A stretch of 64,000 nucleotides of DNA from Streptosporangium becharense (GTDB lineage: Bacteria > Actinomycetota > Actinomycetes > Streptosporangiales > Streptosporangiaceae), in contig NZ_JACHMP010000001.1 of the NCBI RefSeq assembly GCF_014204985.1, positions 1,488,001 through 1,552,000 of the forward strand, given 5' to 3'. Below the pieces are notes generated by a model, which was given only the letters and a program-made list of their open reading frames with translations, did not search any database and was not told the DNA's origin. Below are positions 30,468 through 39,553 of this stretch, in pieces; position 1 is the stretch's first letter; the number at the start of each line of letters is the position of its first letter. The position numbers were made by a program, and so were the translations under genes.

Positions 30468-31738
30468 CGTCGCTCTTTCCCGCCTTCGGACGCGGTCGTG
30501 CCCGTGACCTCCTCGTGGAGGTCGTCATCGCGGGCGGCCCCGGCGGACGCGCCGGGTGCCTTCCCGGGCTGGTCGTCGTTCTCGGCGGGCTCGGCCTCGC
30601 CCGCCGGGTGCGCCGGGTCGACCGTGCCCTCGGCTGCGAGCGTACCAAGCGCGGCACGCGGCGCCTCCTCGCGGGCCGTGCCCTCCGCGTCGCCGTCGGA
30701 CCGGTCACCCTCGGCGGGTGCGGCGGAGACCGGCGCCGGGGACGCCCCGGCGGGGGTCTCCGCCCCGGCCTTCCCGGAGCCGTGGTCGCCGGCGTCACCG
30801 GCCGGCTCGGCCCCGTCGCTCTCGCCCGCTTCGTCCGCCTCGTCCGCCTGGTCCGACGGGTGGGCCGGATCGGCCGGGTCGCCGAGGTCGGCGGCGGGGT
30901 CGGCGGTGGGGTCGGGCGTCGCCCGGACCTTCTCCTCGTTGCTCTTGTTCCTGGCGTACCAGAAGTAGGCCACGGCTCCCAGGAACACGATGATCGAGGT
31001 CCACTGGTTGAGGCGCAGCCCCAGGATGTGGTGGGCGGGGTCGACGCGCAGGCCCTCGATCCAGAAGCGGCCCACGGTGTAGCCCGCGACGTAGAGGGCG
31101 AACACCCGGCCGTGCCGGAGCGCGAACCTGCGTCCGGCCCAGATCAGGACCAGTGCCAGGCCCAGGTCCCAGATCGATTCGTACAGGAACGTGGGGTGGT
31201 AGGTGTCTTCGCCCGGCACCGTGCCCGGCCGGTCGGGGTCGATCTCCAGGCCCCACGGCAGGTCGGTCGGGCTGCCGAACAGTTCCTGGTTGAAGTAGTT
31301 GCCCCAGCGGCCGATGGCCTGGGCCAGCGCGACGCCGGGGGCGACGGTGTCGGCCACGGCGGACAGGGAGATGCCCCTGCCGCGGCAGCCGAACCAGACG
31401 CCCAGCGCGCCGAGCGCGATGGCACCCCAGATGCCCAGCCCGCCCTGCCAGATGAACAGCGCCTCGATCGGCTCCTTCGGCGCGTCGGGACCGAAGTAGA
31501 GCTGCCAGTCGGTGATGACGTGGTACAGCCGTCCGCCGACCAGGCCGAACGGCACGGCCCACACGGCGAGGTCCACGATCGTCCCGGGCTCGCCGCCGCG
31601 AGCGCGCCAGCGGCGCTCACCGAGGACCACGGCGGCGATGACGCCGAGCACGATGCACAGTGCGTAGGCCCGGAGGGGGACCACGCCGAAGAGATACCAG
31701 ACTCCCTGGGAGGGGCTGGGAATCGAGGCGAGGGGCAT
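30464..31738 (-). CDS. lgt: Prolipoprotein diacylglyceryl transferase
   Basis: A 424-residue membrane enzyme that transfers diacylglycerol to the lipobox Cys of prolipoproteins, the first step in lipoprotein maturation; several lipoproteins in this window are clients. The Lgt features are GLVGGRLYHVITDW, GGLGIWGA, the signature segment GRWGNYFNQELFGSPTDLPW and YHPTFLYESIWDLG, with seven membrane segments to about residue 270. The remaining 150 residues form an acidic, Ala/Pro/Asp/Glu-rich, probably disordered tail. The start ATG 31738 is clear; the end is coupled to the VIT gene. Confidence 0.95.
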   Translation of the reverse strand: MPLASIPSPSQGVWYLFGVVPLRAYALCIVLGVIAAVVLGERRWRARGGEPGTIVDLAVWAVPFGLVGGRLYHVITDWQLYFGPDAPKEPIEALFIWQGGLGIWGAIALGALGVWFGCRGRGISLSAVADTVAPGVALAQAIGRWGNYFNQELFGSPTDLPWGLEIDPDRPGTVPGEDTYHPTFLYESIWDLGLALVLIWAGRRFALRHGRVFALYVAGYTVGRFWIEGLRVDPAHHILGLRLNQWTSIIVFLGAVAYFWYARNKSNEEKVRATPDPTADPAADLGDPADPAHPSDQADEADEAGESDGAEPAGDAGDHGSGKAGAETPAGASPAPVSAAPAEGDRSDGDAEGTAREEAPRAALGTLAAEGTVDPAHPAGEAEPAENDDQPGKAPGASAGAARDDDLHEEVTGTTASEGGKERR

Positions 31739-31765
31739 GTCAGGTGACGTTACCGTGTCTGCGGG

Positions 31766-32530
31766 CTACTTGGCGGCATCGAGCACGGTCTGGCGCAACG
31801 CCGAGGGGGAGAACGCCACGTCGTTGGGGACCTCGGTGCCGTCGAGTTTCAGCGTCGGCGTGCCCTGGAGCTTCTGGGTCTCCAGGATCTTCTTGCTGTA
31901 GGCGTCGTGGTCGGCGGCCTTCTCCTGACCGGTCACGCACTTCTCGAAGTTCGCGTCGGTGACGCCCGCCTCCTTGCCCCACGCGACCAGGTCGGCGACC
32001 TCGAAGCCCTTGGCGGTCTCCGCGGGCTGCTCCTCGAAGATCTTGTCGTGGAGCTTGAGCCACGGGGCGCCGCCGGGGACGCAGCGGGCGGCGACCGCGG
32101 CCCGGACGGAGTTGCCCCGGGTGATGCCGTTGTTCATCTCCTGGGGGAAGATCGTGATCGGGTGGAAGACCACCTTGGCCTTGCCCTCGGCCGCCAGGTT
32201 CTTGATCGTGGGGCCGACGGCCTTCTCCAGCGACTGGCAGGCCGGGCACTGGAAGTCTTCGTAGACGTCCAGGACCGGCTTCTCGACGCCGGCCTTGGCC
32301 ATGACCACCGAACCGTCCGCGGCCACGGTGACCGGCGCGAGCGCGGCGGTGGCCTCCTCGGACTTGCTGCTCTGGGCGGCGTACCACCAGCCGGCCCCGA
32401 CCGCGGCGATCGCCACCACGGCGGCGGCCGCGATGGTGGTGATCCGCCGGGCCCTGTCCTTGCGCTGCTGTTCCTCGCGCTGCGCCTTGATCCGATCACG
32501 GGCTGATTGTTCCCGCGCGCCCTTGCCCAT
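31766..32530 (-). CDS. DsbA-like thioredoxin-domain protein
   Basis: A 254-residue membrane-anchored thiol oxidoreductase. A basic, helical N-terminus of about 28 residues precedes one membrane segment (TTIAAAAVVAIAAVGAGWW), then a DsbA/Thioredoxin_4 domain with the active site CPAC (Cys95, Cys98) and the cis-Pro region QGTPTLKLDG. It probably catalyses disulfide formation or exchange in exported proteins. Start ATG 32530 has AAGGAGAA upstream and overlaps the MauE-like stop by one base (TGATG). The MauE-like partner and nearby lgt suggest a shared role in envelope protein maturation. Confidence 0.92.
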   Translation of the reverse strand: MGKGAREQSARDRIKAQREEQQRKDRARRITTIAAAAVVAIAAVGAGWWYAAQSSKSEEATAALAPVTVAADGSVVMAKAGVEKPVLDVYEDFQCPACQSLEKAVGPTIKNLAAEGKAKVVFHPITIFPQEMNNGITRGNSVRAAVAARCVPGGAPWLKLHDKIFEEQPAETAKGFEVADLVAWGKEAGVTDANFEKCVTGQEKAADHDAYSKKILETQKLQGTPTLKLDGTEVPNDVAFSPSALRQTVLDAAK

Positions 32531-33078
32531 CAGTCGTTCTCCTTTTCCAGGGGCTCCTCGTCCTCGATCATCTCGGCGTCGTCGTACGGTCCCCGATCCG
32601 GGGTCAGTCCCAGCGCGGAGTCCAGCGCGAAGCGGCCCGGCGGGAACCAGGCGATGATCACACCGAGCGCGAAGAGACCGAAGTCCCGCAGGATGTCGAT
32701 GAGGTAGCTGGGCTCCTCCCCCGCGGCGAGCTGACCGCCGCCGCCGAAACAGCCGCAGTCGATCCGCAGCCCGCGCGCCCACGCCGAGGCGATGCCGATG
32801 ACGAAGGCGAGCATCAGCAGCGCCGAGACGACGCCCGCGGCACGGGTGAGCAACCCGAGAACCAGCAACACCCCTACGACGATCTCCAGGATGGGCAGGC
32901 CGTAGCCGACCACCCTGGCGAGCGATTCCGGGAGCAGTTCGTATGCCTCGACCGCCTGGACCGAGAGAACCGGCGTGCCGATCTTGCCCCACCCGGCGAC
33001 GATCAGTACGCCCGCCATAACCAGCCGCGAGACGGTCGTCACCCAGGGTATCGCTGAAATGACGTTGCGCGACCTCAC
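32530..33078 (-). CDS. MauE/DoxX-type redox membrane protein
   Basis: A 182-residue membrane protein with four helices and the conserved motif LRIDCGCFGGGG between the third and fourth, as in MauE/methylamine-utilisation and VKOR-like partners that shuttle electrons through paired cysteines. The C-terminus is acidic. It is translationally coupled to the DsbA-like gene, so the two probably form a periplasmic disulfide system. The GTG start at 33078 has no strong ribosome-binding site. Confidence 0.88.
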   Translation of the reverse strand: MRSRNVISAIPWVTTVSRLVMAGVLIVAGWGKIGTPVLSVQAVEAYELLPESLARVVGYGLPILEIVVGVLLVLGLLTRAAGVVSALLMLAFVIGIASAWARGLRIDCGCFGGGGQLAAGEEPSYLIDILRDFGLFALGVIIAWFPPGRFALDSALGLTPDRGPYDDAEMIEDEEPLEKEND

Positions 33079-33236
33079 GGGCGCGAGCTTTCAGAAGTCA
33101 AGAGCACCTTCGTCTCCTTTCCGGTGCCTCGGCACGGACGTCTCCGGCGGGTGCACGGTATCCGAGGAAACCCCATCACGGGCGCGATAAGCGTCGGATA
33201 AGCCGGCCGAGCGGGGGAACGGGCAGGAAGAGCGGC

Positions 33237-33270
33237 GGATGCGGCCGTCCCTTTCCGGGGGGCCGCATCC
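33237..33270 (-). terminator. Terminator of the trp operon
   Basis: A perfect 10-bp stem (GGATGCGGCC) with a loop that can pair internally (CCC/GGG) lies 17 bases past the trpA stop. The gap to the MauE-like gene otherwise holds no gene. Confidence 0.75.
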
Positions 33271-33286
33271 GGGAGAACGACTACGG

Positions 33287-34081
33287 TCAGGCGCGGACGC
33301 CGGCCGCCAGCTCGGCGCCCAGCTCGCGGACCGAGGCCAGGGCCGACGCCTCGTCGGGGGCGTCCAGGACCCGGCGGATGAACGCCGAGCCCACGATCAC
33401 GCCGTCGGCGTAACCGGCCACCTCGGCGGCCTGCCGGCCGGTGCCGACGCCCAGGCCGACGCAGACGGGCAGGGAGGTGTGCGGGCGGGTCCGCTCGACC
33501 AGGCCCTGCGCGGCGGTGCCGACCTGGTCGCGGGCGCCGGTGACGCCCATCAGCGAGGCGGCGTACACGAAGCCGGTGCAGCTGTCGGCGACGGCCTTGA
33601 TGCGGGCCTCGGTGGAGCTGGGTGCCACCAGGAAGACCGTGTCGATCCCGGCGTCGGCGCTGGCCGCGCGCCAGGGCCCGGCCTCCTCGGGGGTGAGGTC
33701 GGGGGTGATGGTGCCCACCCCGCCCGCGGCGGCCAGGTCGCGGGCGAACCGGTCGACGCCGTAGCGGTCGATCGGGTTCCAGTACGTCATGACCAGGGTG
33801 GCGGCGCCGGTCTTGGCCACGCCCTCGACGGTGCGCAGCACGTCGGCGATGCGGGTGCCGTTGACCAGGGACCGGTGGACGGCGTCCTGGATCGTCGGGC
33901 CGTCCATGAGCGGGTCCGAGTACGGCAGGCCGATCTCGATCACGTCGCAGCCCGCTTCCACCATGGCGGTGGCGACGGCGATCGCGCCGTCCTTGCTGGG
34001 GAATCCAGCGGGGAGGTAGCCGATGAGGGCGGCGCGGTCGTCCGCCTTCGCCTTGGCGAACACCGTCTGAAGAGTCGTCAT
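33287..34081 (-). CDS. trpA: Tryptophan synthase alpha subunit
   Basis: A 264-residue TIM-barrel enzyme that cleaves indole-3-glycerol phosphate to indole and glyceraldehyde 3-phosphate and channels indole to TrpB. EIGLPYSDPLMDGPTIQ contains the family signature with the catalytic Asp, and VGLGVGTGRQAAEV is the phosphate-binding loop region. Start ATG 34081 (MTTLQTVFAKAKADD) fits homologues; an upstream Arg-rich extension to 34141 is not credible. A gap of 68 bases separates it from trpB. Confidence 0.97.
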   Translation of the reverse strand: MTTLQTVFAKAKADDRAALIGYLPAGFPSKDGAIAVATAMVEAGCDVIEIGLPYSDPLMDGPTIQDAVHRSLVNGTRIADVLRTVEGVAKTGAATLVMTYWNPIDRYGVDRFARDLAAAGGVGTITPDLTPEEAGPWRAASADAGIDTVFLVAPSSTEARIKAVADSCTGFVYAASLMGVTGARDQVGTAAQGLVERTRPHTSLPVCVGLGVGTGRQAAEVAGYADGVIVGSAFIRRVLDAPDEASALASVRELGAELAAGVRA

Positions 34082-34149
34082 CGTTGGTTCCGTTGCGGGT
34101 CGGGGCCGCCGTCCCCGCCGGCGACGCCGGAGGGGAAGCAAGTCGGTCG

Positions 34150-35394
34150 TCAGAGGTTGAAGTACTTCATCGCGGTGCCCATGTCCTTGTCGCCCCGGCC
34201 GGACAGGTTGACCAGGATGGTGGCGTCGGGGCCCATCTCACGGCCGAGCTTGAGGGCTCCGGCGAGTGCGTGCGAGGACTCGATCGCGGGGATGATGCCC
34301 TCGGTCCGGGCGAGCAGCGCGAACGCCTCCATCGCCTCGGCGTCGGTCACGCCGTGGTAGGTGGCGCGTCCGCTGTCCTTGAGCCAGGCGTGCTCGGGGC
34401 CGACGCCCGGATAGTCGAGACCGGCGGAGATCGAGTGCGACTCGACCGTCTGGCCCTCGTCGTCCTGCAACACGTAGGTGCGCGAGCCGTGCAGCACCCC
34501 GACGGAGCCCGCGGTGAGGGTCAGGGCGTGCTCACCGCTCTCCAGGCCGCGCCCGCCGGCCTCGAAGCCGTGCAACTGCACGCCCTCGTCGCCGATGAAG
34601 GCGTGGAAGATGCCGATCGCGTTGGAGCCGCCGCCGACGGCCGCGGCGACCGCGTCGGGCAGCCGGCCGGTGAGCTCCATGATCTGGCGGCGGGCCTCGA
34701 CGCCGATGATGCGGGCGAAGTCGCGGACGATCTCCGGGAACGGGTGCGGCCCGGCGATGGTGCCGAAGAGGTAGTGGGTGTGGTCGACGTTGGCGACCCA
34801 GTCGCGGAACGCCTCGTTGATGGCGTCCTTGAGGGTCTGGCTGCCGTTGGTGACCGGGACGACGGTGGCGCCGAGCAGCTTCATGCGGGCGACGTTGAGC
34901 GCCTGGCGCTCGCAGTCGACGGCCCCCATGTAGATGACGCACTCCAGGCCCATCAGGGCGGCCGCGGTGGCGGTGGCGACGCCGTGCTGGCCGGCGCCGG
35001 TCTCGGCGATCACCCGGGTCTTGCCCAGTCGCTTGGTCAGCAGGGCCTGGCCGAGCACATTGTTGATCTTGTGTGCGCCGGTGTGGGTCAGGTCCTCGCG
35101 CTTGAGGATGATCCGGGCCCCGCCCGCCTGCTCGGCGAAGCGCGGCACCTCGGTGAGGGTGGTCGGCCGCCCGGCGTAGGTGCGCAGCAGGCGGTCGAAC
35201 TCACCGATGAACTCGGCGTCGTTCTTCGCCTTGTCGTACTCGGCGGCGACCTCGTCGAGCGCGGGGATCAGCGCCTCGGGCACATAGCGCCCGCCGAACA
35301 CGCCGAACTTGCCCTGGGTGTCCGGGTCGTCGCCGTGGACGCCGTTCCCGGCGAGGTCCGCGGCGGTCAGGACGGTTCCTTCTTGCGTTGTCAC
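34150..35394 (-). CDS. trpB: Tryptophan synthase beta subunit
   Basis: A 414-residue PLP enzyme that joins indole and serine to give tryptophan. The PLP Lys is Lys109 in [11 protein letters not shown], the phosphate loop is GGGSNAIG and the motif [12 protein letters not shown] is conserved. Length and N-terminus are normal ([14 protein letters not shown]). The GTG start at 35394 lies five bases after the trpC stop, so the genes are co-translated. There is no trpX/trpM-type small gene between trpC and trpB, unlike S. coelicolor. Confidence 0.97.
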   Translation of the reverse strand: MTTQEGTVLTAADLAGNGVHGDDPDTQGKFGVFGGRYVPEALIPALDEVAAEYDKAKNDAEFIGEFDRLLRTYAGRPTTLTEVPRFAEQAGGARIILKREDLTHTGAHKINNVLGQALLTKRLGKTRVIAETGAGQHGVATATAAALMGLECVIYMGAVDCERQALNVARMKLLGATVVPVTNGSQTLKDAINEAFRDWVANVDHTHYLFGTIAGPHPFPEIVRDFARIIGVEARRQIMELTGRLPDAVAAAVGGGSNAIGIFHAFIGDEGVQLHGFEAGGRGLESGEHALTLTAGSVGVLHGSRTYVLQDDEGQTVESHSISAGLDYPGVGPEHAWLKDSGRATYHGVTDAEAMEAFALLARTEGIIPAIESSHALAGALKLGREMGPDATILVNLSGRGDKDMGTAMKYFNL

Positions 35395-35399
35395 TTCGC

Positions 35400-36209
35400 T
35401 TACTGCCCCTCAGGTCGGGATGCGGGGTGGGCGCCGGCGGTGACCAGGTCGACCACGGCTGCCCGGGGGTCCTTGCCGGTGACCAGGCTCTCGCCGACCA
35501 GGACGGCGTCGGCGCCGGCTCTGGCGTAGGCGAGCAGGTCGTGGGGGCCGCGCACGCCCGATTCGGCGATCTTGATGATGCCGTCGGGGACCTTGGGGGC
35601 GAGCTTGGCGAACACCTCGCGGTCGACCTCCAGGGTCTTGAGGTTCCGCGCGTTGACGCCGATGATCTTGGCTCCGGCGGCGAGCGCCCGGTCGAGCTCC
35701 TCCTCGGTGTGCACCTCGACCAGCGGGGCCAGGCCGATCGACTCGGCCCGCTCGATGAGGGAGACCAGCGCGTTCTGGTCGAGCGCCGCGACGATGAGCA
35801 GCGCCAGGTCGGCGCCGTAGGCGCGGGCCTCCCAGAGCTGGTAGGAGGTGACGATGAAGTCCTTGCGCAGGACGGGGATGTCGACCACCGCGCGCACGGC
35901 GGCCAGGTCGTCGAGGCTCCCGCCGAAGCGGCGCCTCTCGGTCAGCACGCTGATGACGTGGGCGCCGCCGGACTCGTAGTCGGCCGCCAGCGCGGCGGGG
36001 TCGGCGATCGCCGCCAGTGCCCCCTTGGACGGGCTCGACCGCTTGACCTCTGCGATCACCGCCACCTGGTCGCCGCCCAGCGCCGCGTAGGCGTCACGGG
36101 GGGCGGGCGCCCGCTGGGCACGCTCTTTGAGCTCGGCCAGCGACACGCTCTCCTGCCGCTGGGCGAGGTCGGCGCGGACCCCTTCGAGGATCTCTTCCAG
36201 AACGCTCAC
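35400..36209 (-). CDS. trpC: Indole-3-glycerol phosphate synthase
   Basis: A 269-residue TIM-barrel enzyme that closes the indole ring from CdRP. The catalytic Lys/Glu motifs are [20 protein letters not shown] and [14 protein letters not shown], with [14 protein letters not shown] and IAESGVRG for phosphate binding. Start GTG 36209 has GAGGAGGG six bases upstream and overlaps the stop of a 26-codon ORF by four bases (GTGA). Confidence 0.97.
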   Translation of the reverse strand: MSVLEEILEGVRADLAQRQESVSLAELKERAQRAPAPRDAYAALGGDQVAVIAEVKRSSPSKGALAAIADPAALAADYESGGAHVISVLTERRRFGGSLDDLAAVRAVVDIPVLRKDFIVTSYQLWEARAYGADLALLIVAALDQNALVSLIERAESIGLAPLVEVHTEEELDRALAAGAKIIGVNARNLKTLEVDREVFAKLAPKVPDGIIKIAESGVRGPHDLLAYARAGADAVLVGESLVTGKDPRAAVVDLVTAGAHPASRPEGQ

Positions 36210-36286
36210 TTGCCCTCCTCGCGAAGCTCGGAGGCCAGGTTCGCGAACGTCGCCGTGCTCATGGTTCGCTCGCTCCGCTCGCTCAC
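36206..36286 (-). CDS. Small ORF (26 codons) translationally coupled to trpC
   Basis: A GTG at 36286 preceded by GGAGGGG eight bases upstream opens a frame of 26 codons ([20 protein letters not shown]...), whose TGA overlaps the trpC GTG. An internal ATG at 36262 would give 18 residues. The first eight codons are a direct repeat of GAGCGAGCG and look like a spread repeat element; the last part also contains the trpC ribosome-binding site. There are no Trp codons, so it is not a classical attenuation leader. It may only serve to deliver ribosomes to trpC. Confidence 0.5.
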   Translation of the reverse strand: MSERSERTMSTATFANLASELREEGK

Positions 36287-36377
36287 GAGTAAGGCCCCTC
36301 CCGATCGACTGCCCTGTCTCGCCGATGCTATCGGCCCGACCGGAGTCGCCCCGCCATCGGGTGAGACCTATGGGTGA

Positions 36378-36809
36378 CTACGGGGCCAGGAATTCCGCGA
36401 AAGGAAGGTTCCGCGCCATCCAGAAGAGGATCAGCAGGGCCAGGAACAGCCAGACATAGACCGGGCGAACGGACTCACCGGGAGGCGGACCGCCGCGCCA
36501 GGAGCGCAGCGTCCAACGCGACCAGAGCACGGCCAGCACCGGGATCATGACCACCACGACCGGGTTGAGCCCCAGGGCCGCGGCCGGGTCGCCGTGGACC
36601 AGCGCGTGGACGGCCCGCAGACCGCCGCAGCCCGGGCAGTAGAGCCCGGTGAGCATCAGGAACGGGCAGGTCGGGTAGTGGCCGGGCTCGTTGGGGTCGA
36701 CCGCCCCCACGAACGCGACCGCGGCGCCCGCCGCCAGCGCGGCGCCGAGAGGCGCCGCCAGCGCCCGCGCCCGTGACGCGCGCGGCCCCGTGACCTTCCC
36801 CGTCGCCAT
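36378..36809 (-). CDS. DUF2752 membrane protein
   Basis: A 143-residue membrane protein with three helices. The motif YPTCPFLMLTGLYCPGCGGL is the DUF2752 hallmark; the Cys-rich CPGCGGLR segment is conserved but its role is unknown. Start ATG 36809 has GGAGGGGGG upstream. It lies between trpC and a DUF4190 protein in the same direction. Confidence 0.88.
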   Translation of the reverse strand: MATGKVTGPRASRARALAAPLGAALAAGAAVAFVGAVDPNEPGHYPTCPFLMLTGLYCPGCGGLRAVHALVHGDPAAALGLNPVVVVMIPVLAVLWSRWTLRSWRGGPPPGESVRPVYVWLFLALLILFWMARNLPFAEFLAP

Positions 36810-36921
36810 GGTGTGCCCCCCTCCGCCGACGCCCCCTCGACGGCCACGATACTCAAACCGGACGGCTCCGGGGCCGGGGCGGCCTTTCGGCCCGATGCCG
36901 CCCGACCGGCCGGCGCGCCGG

Positions 36922-37446
36922 TCACAGCGCCGGCGCGGTCTCCTCGGCCGTCGGCACGTCGAACGGCTCCGGATCCAGCGGCACGTCGGGCACGTCGGGC
37001 ACGCCGTAGTAGTCCTCACCCGGATTCGAGTCGACGACCGAGTCGACGAACTCACCGATCGTGAACGACCAGGTCAGCAGCAGAAGCAGCCACAGCACGA
37101 TCCCGCCGTAGGACAGGAGCAGGCCGATGATGGCCATGGGACGCCCGTCCTCACCCGTCCGTTTGATCTGCCCCAGCGAGACGTGGCCGAGGATGACGCC
37201 CAGGAGCGAGGGGAGACCGCACAGGAACAGACCGGCGATGCCCAGGATCAGGGCTCCGATGGCCATGCCGTTGTTGCGCCGGGGCGGGGGCCCTCCGTAG
37301 CCCCCGTACGGGCCATGGCCTCCGGGCGGCGGCCCGTAGCCCCCGGGTGGCGGCCCGTAACCACCGGGAGGGCCGTAGCCACCGGCCGGGCCGTGACCAC
37401 CCCCCGGGGGCTGCTGGTGACCACCGGGCTGATTGCCATAGCTCAT
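36922..37446 (-). CDS. DUF4190 membrane protein with Gly/Pro/Tyr-rich N-terminus
   Basis: A 174-residue protein. Residues 1-60 are built from GGYGPPP-type repeats and are probably disordered and cytoplasmic. Two helices follow (MAIGALILGIAGLFLCGLPS and MAIIGLLLSYGGIVLWLLLL) around the LGHVSLGQIKRTGE loop, the DUF4190 signature. The C-terminus is acidic. The start is ATG 37446 with GGAG six bases upstream. The function is unknown; such proteins are common in actinomycetes. Confidence 0.88.
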   Translation of the reverse strand: MSYGNQPGGHQQPPGGGHGPAGGYGPPGGYGPPPGGYGPPPGGHGPYGGYGGPPPRRNNGMAIGALILGIAGLFLCGLPSLLGVILGHVSLGQIKRTGEDGRPMAIIGLLLSYGGIVLWLLLLLTWSFTIGEFVDSVVDSNPGEDYYGVPDVPDVPLDPEPFDVPTAEETAPAL

Positions 37447-37538
37447 AAATGACTCCAACTATCCGCTTTAAAGGCGGAATACTAGCTAAAATCCTCCCAT
37501 TTATTGGGGGATTCGCGCACACCATGGGCCCGTGGCCG

Positions 37539-38129
37539 TCAGCGGTCCTCGTCGTCCGGGCCGGCCGTGGGGTCGGTGCCGCGGTCGAGGGCGTCCCACA
37601 ACGCCCGCTCGTTGAGGGCTCCGGGGGCCGCGGTCTCGCCGCCGGCCGCCGTCCCGGGCCGGTCGTAGCGGCCGGACATGCCGGGCCAGCGGGCGCCCCG
37701 CAGGGCCGCCAGCACGCCGCCGGCCACCAGCAGCAGGCCGCCCGCGGAGGCGAGGACCGGCCAGACGAGGGCCGGGACGACCTGCGGAACGGTTCCCGCC
37801 GCCGCGGGCACCTGCTCGGCGGAGATCCGCAGTGCCGCGTCCGCGCCGCTCCCCCACCAGGAGCCGGCGACCACCCCGGCCCCGCAGAGCGCCATCACCA
37901 CGCCGACGCCCCGGCGCCAGACCCCCCGCGTCGCGAGCACGGCGACCACCGCGGCGAGCGAGGCCCAGGCCGCGGGGCCGAGCGCGGGTGCCAGATCCGC
38001 GGCGGACACGGGCACCCGCCGCGCCCCGTACGTCACGGCGAACCACTCGCGGCCGGATGCGAGCAGCACCAGCGCGGCGCCCGCCGCGCAGACGGCCGCC
38101 CAGATCCACGGCTCGCGCCCGGCTCTCAC
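37539..38129 (-). CDS. Trp biosynthesis-associated membrane protein (Rv1610-like)
   Basis: A 196-residue membrane protein with four helices and a polar C-terminal tail. The family is found beside trp genes in actinobacteria (TIGR02234-type); recognisable parts are [11 protein letters not shown] after helix 1 and the pattern of two helix pairs. Its function is unknown. The GTG start overlaps the hisI stop by four bases (GTGA), so it is co-translated with hisI. In mycobacteria trpE stands between hisI and this gene; it is missing here. Confidence 0.85.
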   Translation of the reverse strand: MRAGREPWIWAAVCAAGAALVLLASGREWFAVTYGARRVPVSAADLAPALGPAAWASLAAVVAVLATRGVWRRGVGVVMALCGAGVVAGSWWGSGADAALRISAEQVPAAAGTVPQVVPALVWPVLASAGGLLLVAGGVLAALRGARWPGMSGRYDRPGTAAGGETAAPGALNERALWDALDRGTDPTAGPDDEDR

Positions 38130-38473
38130 GCCCCGGTCACCGCCAGCGGCGTGGCGTCGAAGCAGGTCCGGTCGCCGGTGTGGCAGGCGGCGCCCACCTG
38201 GTCGACCCTGAGCAGGATCGTGTCGCCGTCGCAGTCGAGGGCCGCGGACTTGACGTGCTGGACGTGGCCGGAGGTGTCGCCCTTGACCCAGTAGGCGCCG
38301 CGGCTGCGCGACCAGTAGGTGGCCCGGCCGGTGGTGAGCGTGCGATGCAGCGCCTCGTCGTCCATCCAGGCGAGCATGAGCACCTCGCCGGTGTCGTACT
38401 GCTGGACGACGGCGGGCACCAGCCCGTCGGCGGTGCGCTTCAGCCGGGCCGCGATGGCGGGGTCAAGGGACAT
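38126..38473 (-). CDS. hisI: Phosphoribosyl-AMP cyclohydrolase
   Basis: A 115-residue enzyme for the third step of histidine synthesis. It has the conserved [15 protein letters not shown] and the metal-binding DCDGDT together with the two Cys of [12 protein letters not shown]. Start ATG 38473 is preferred over 38491 by homologue length. CACAAT lies six bases upstream, so it may have its own weak leaderless promoter. It is cut off from the other his genes by about 13.7 kb of unrelated genes. Confidence 0.95.
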   Translation of the reverse strand: MSLDPAIAARLKRTADGLVPAVVQQYDTGEVLMLAWMDDEALHRTLTTGRATYWSRSRGAYWVKGDTSGHVQHVKSAALDCDGDTILLRVDQVGAACHTGDRTCFDATPLAVTGA

Positions 38474-38526
38474 GCGGTAATTGTGCCGCACCCGGGGAGA
38501 GGGCCGGCGTCCGGCACGGCACGGAT

Positions 38527-38547
38527 CCCCGGGACACCGCCCCGGGG
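38527..38547 (-). terminator. Hairpin after ppk2
   Basis: CCCCGGG and CCCGGGG with a seven-base loop lie 17 bases after the ppk2 stop and upstream of hisI. A weak to moderate terminator. Confidence 0.5.
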
Positions 38548-38563
38548 AGACGGGCCCCGCCGC

Positions 38564-39526
38564 TCAGTGCGCGCGGTCGTCGTCGAGCACGTCGGCGGCG
38601 TGGACGACGATGTTGGGGTCGGGGACTCCGACGACCTCGTGATCCTTGTCCTCGTACTCGAACAGGCTGAGCACGTGGCGCATCGCCTCGATCCGGGCCC
38701 GCTTCTTGTCGTTGCTCTTGATCACCGTCCACGGGGCCTCCTCCGTGTCGGTGTGCAGGAACATGTCCTCCTTGGCCTCGGTGTACTGCGTCCACTTGTC
38801 CAGCGACTGCAGGTCCATGGGGGAGAGCTTCCACTGGCGCACCGGGTCGACCTGGCGGATCACGAACCTGGTGCGCTGCTCGGAGCGCGAGACCGAGAAC
38901 CAGAACTTGACCAGGTGGATGCCGTCGCGGACGAGCATGCGCTCGAACTCGGGCGCCTGCTCCATGAACTCCAGGTACTCCTCCGGGGTGCAGAAGCCCA
39001 TCACCCGCTCCACCCCGGCGCGGTTGTACCAGGAGCGGTCGAAGAAGACCATCTCCCCCGCGGCCGGCAGGTGGGAGACGTACCGCTGGAAGTACCACTG
39101 GGTGCTCTCGCGCTCGCTCGGCTTCTCCAGCGCGACCACGGTGGCCCCGCGCGGGTTGAGATGCTCCATGAACCGCTTGATCGTGCCGCCCTTGCCGGCC
39201 GCGTCACGCCCCTCGAAGAGGATCACCAGGCGTCCGCCGGTGTCCTTGATCCAGTACTGGAGCTTGAGCAGCTCGATCTGGAGCAGCCGCTTGAGCCGGT
39301 CGTACTCCGGCCTCCCCATGCGCTCGGCGTAGGGATACTTCTCCCGCCAGGTGTCGACCGGGGAGCCGTCCAGCCGGACCAGGACCGGATCGTCGTCGTC
39401 GTCGTCCATGACCCGCAGGTTGGGCATGTCGTCGAGCAGGTCGCTGCGGGCGGCGGCCGACTGCGGGTCGAGAACGGAGAACCGCGGGGTCTGCGCCTGC
39501 GGATCCTCCCCCAGCACCTCTGTCAT
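38564..39526 (-). CDS. ppk2: Polyphosphate kinase 2
   Basis: A 320-residue PPK2 enzyme that phosphorylates nucleotides from polyphosphate. The Walker A motif is EGRDAAGKGG (105-114) and the Walker B/lid region is FFDRSWYNRAGVERV (161 onward), with RQVDPVRQWKLSPMD towards the C-terminus. An acidic run DDDDDD is at 41-46. Start ATG 39526 has AGGGGAC upstream; the long upstream extension is non-coding. The sub-class (GDP, ADP or AMP preference) cannot be set from sequence alone. Confidence 0.93.
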   Translation of the reverse strand: MTEVLGEDPQAQTPRFSVLDPQSAAARSDLLDDMPNLRVMDDDDDDPVLVRLDGSPVDTWREKYPYAERMGRPEYDRLKRLLQIELLKLQYWIKDTGGRLVILFEGRDAAGKGGTIKRFMEHLNPRGATVVALEKPSERESTQWYFQRYVSHLPAAGEMVFFDRSWYNRAGVERVMGFCTPEEYLEFMEQAPEFERMLVRDGIHLVKFWFSVSRSEQRTRFVIRQVDPVRQWKLSPMDLQSLDKWTQYTEAKEDMFLHTDTEEAPWTVIKSNDKKRARIEAMRHVLSLFEYEDKDHEVVGVPDPNIVVHAADVLDDDRAH

Positions 39527-39553
39527 GTCCCCTACTTCCCCGGGTGGCGGACC

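Noticed and set aside
36206..36286. Classical Trp attenuator leader peptide
   Set aside because: The ORF has no Trp codons, and I see no terminator/antiterminator pair before trpC.
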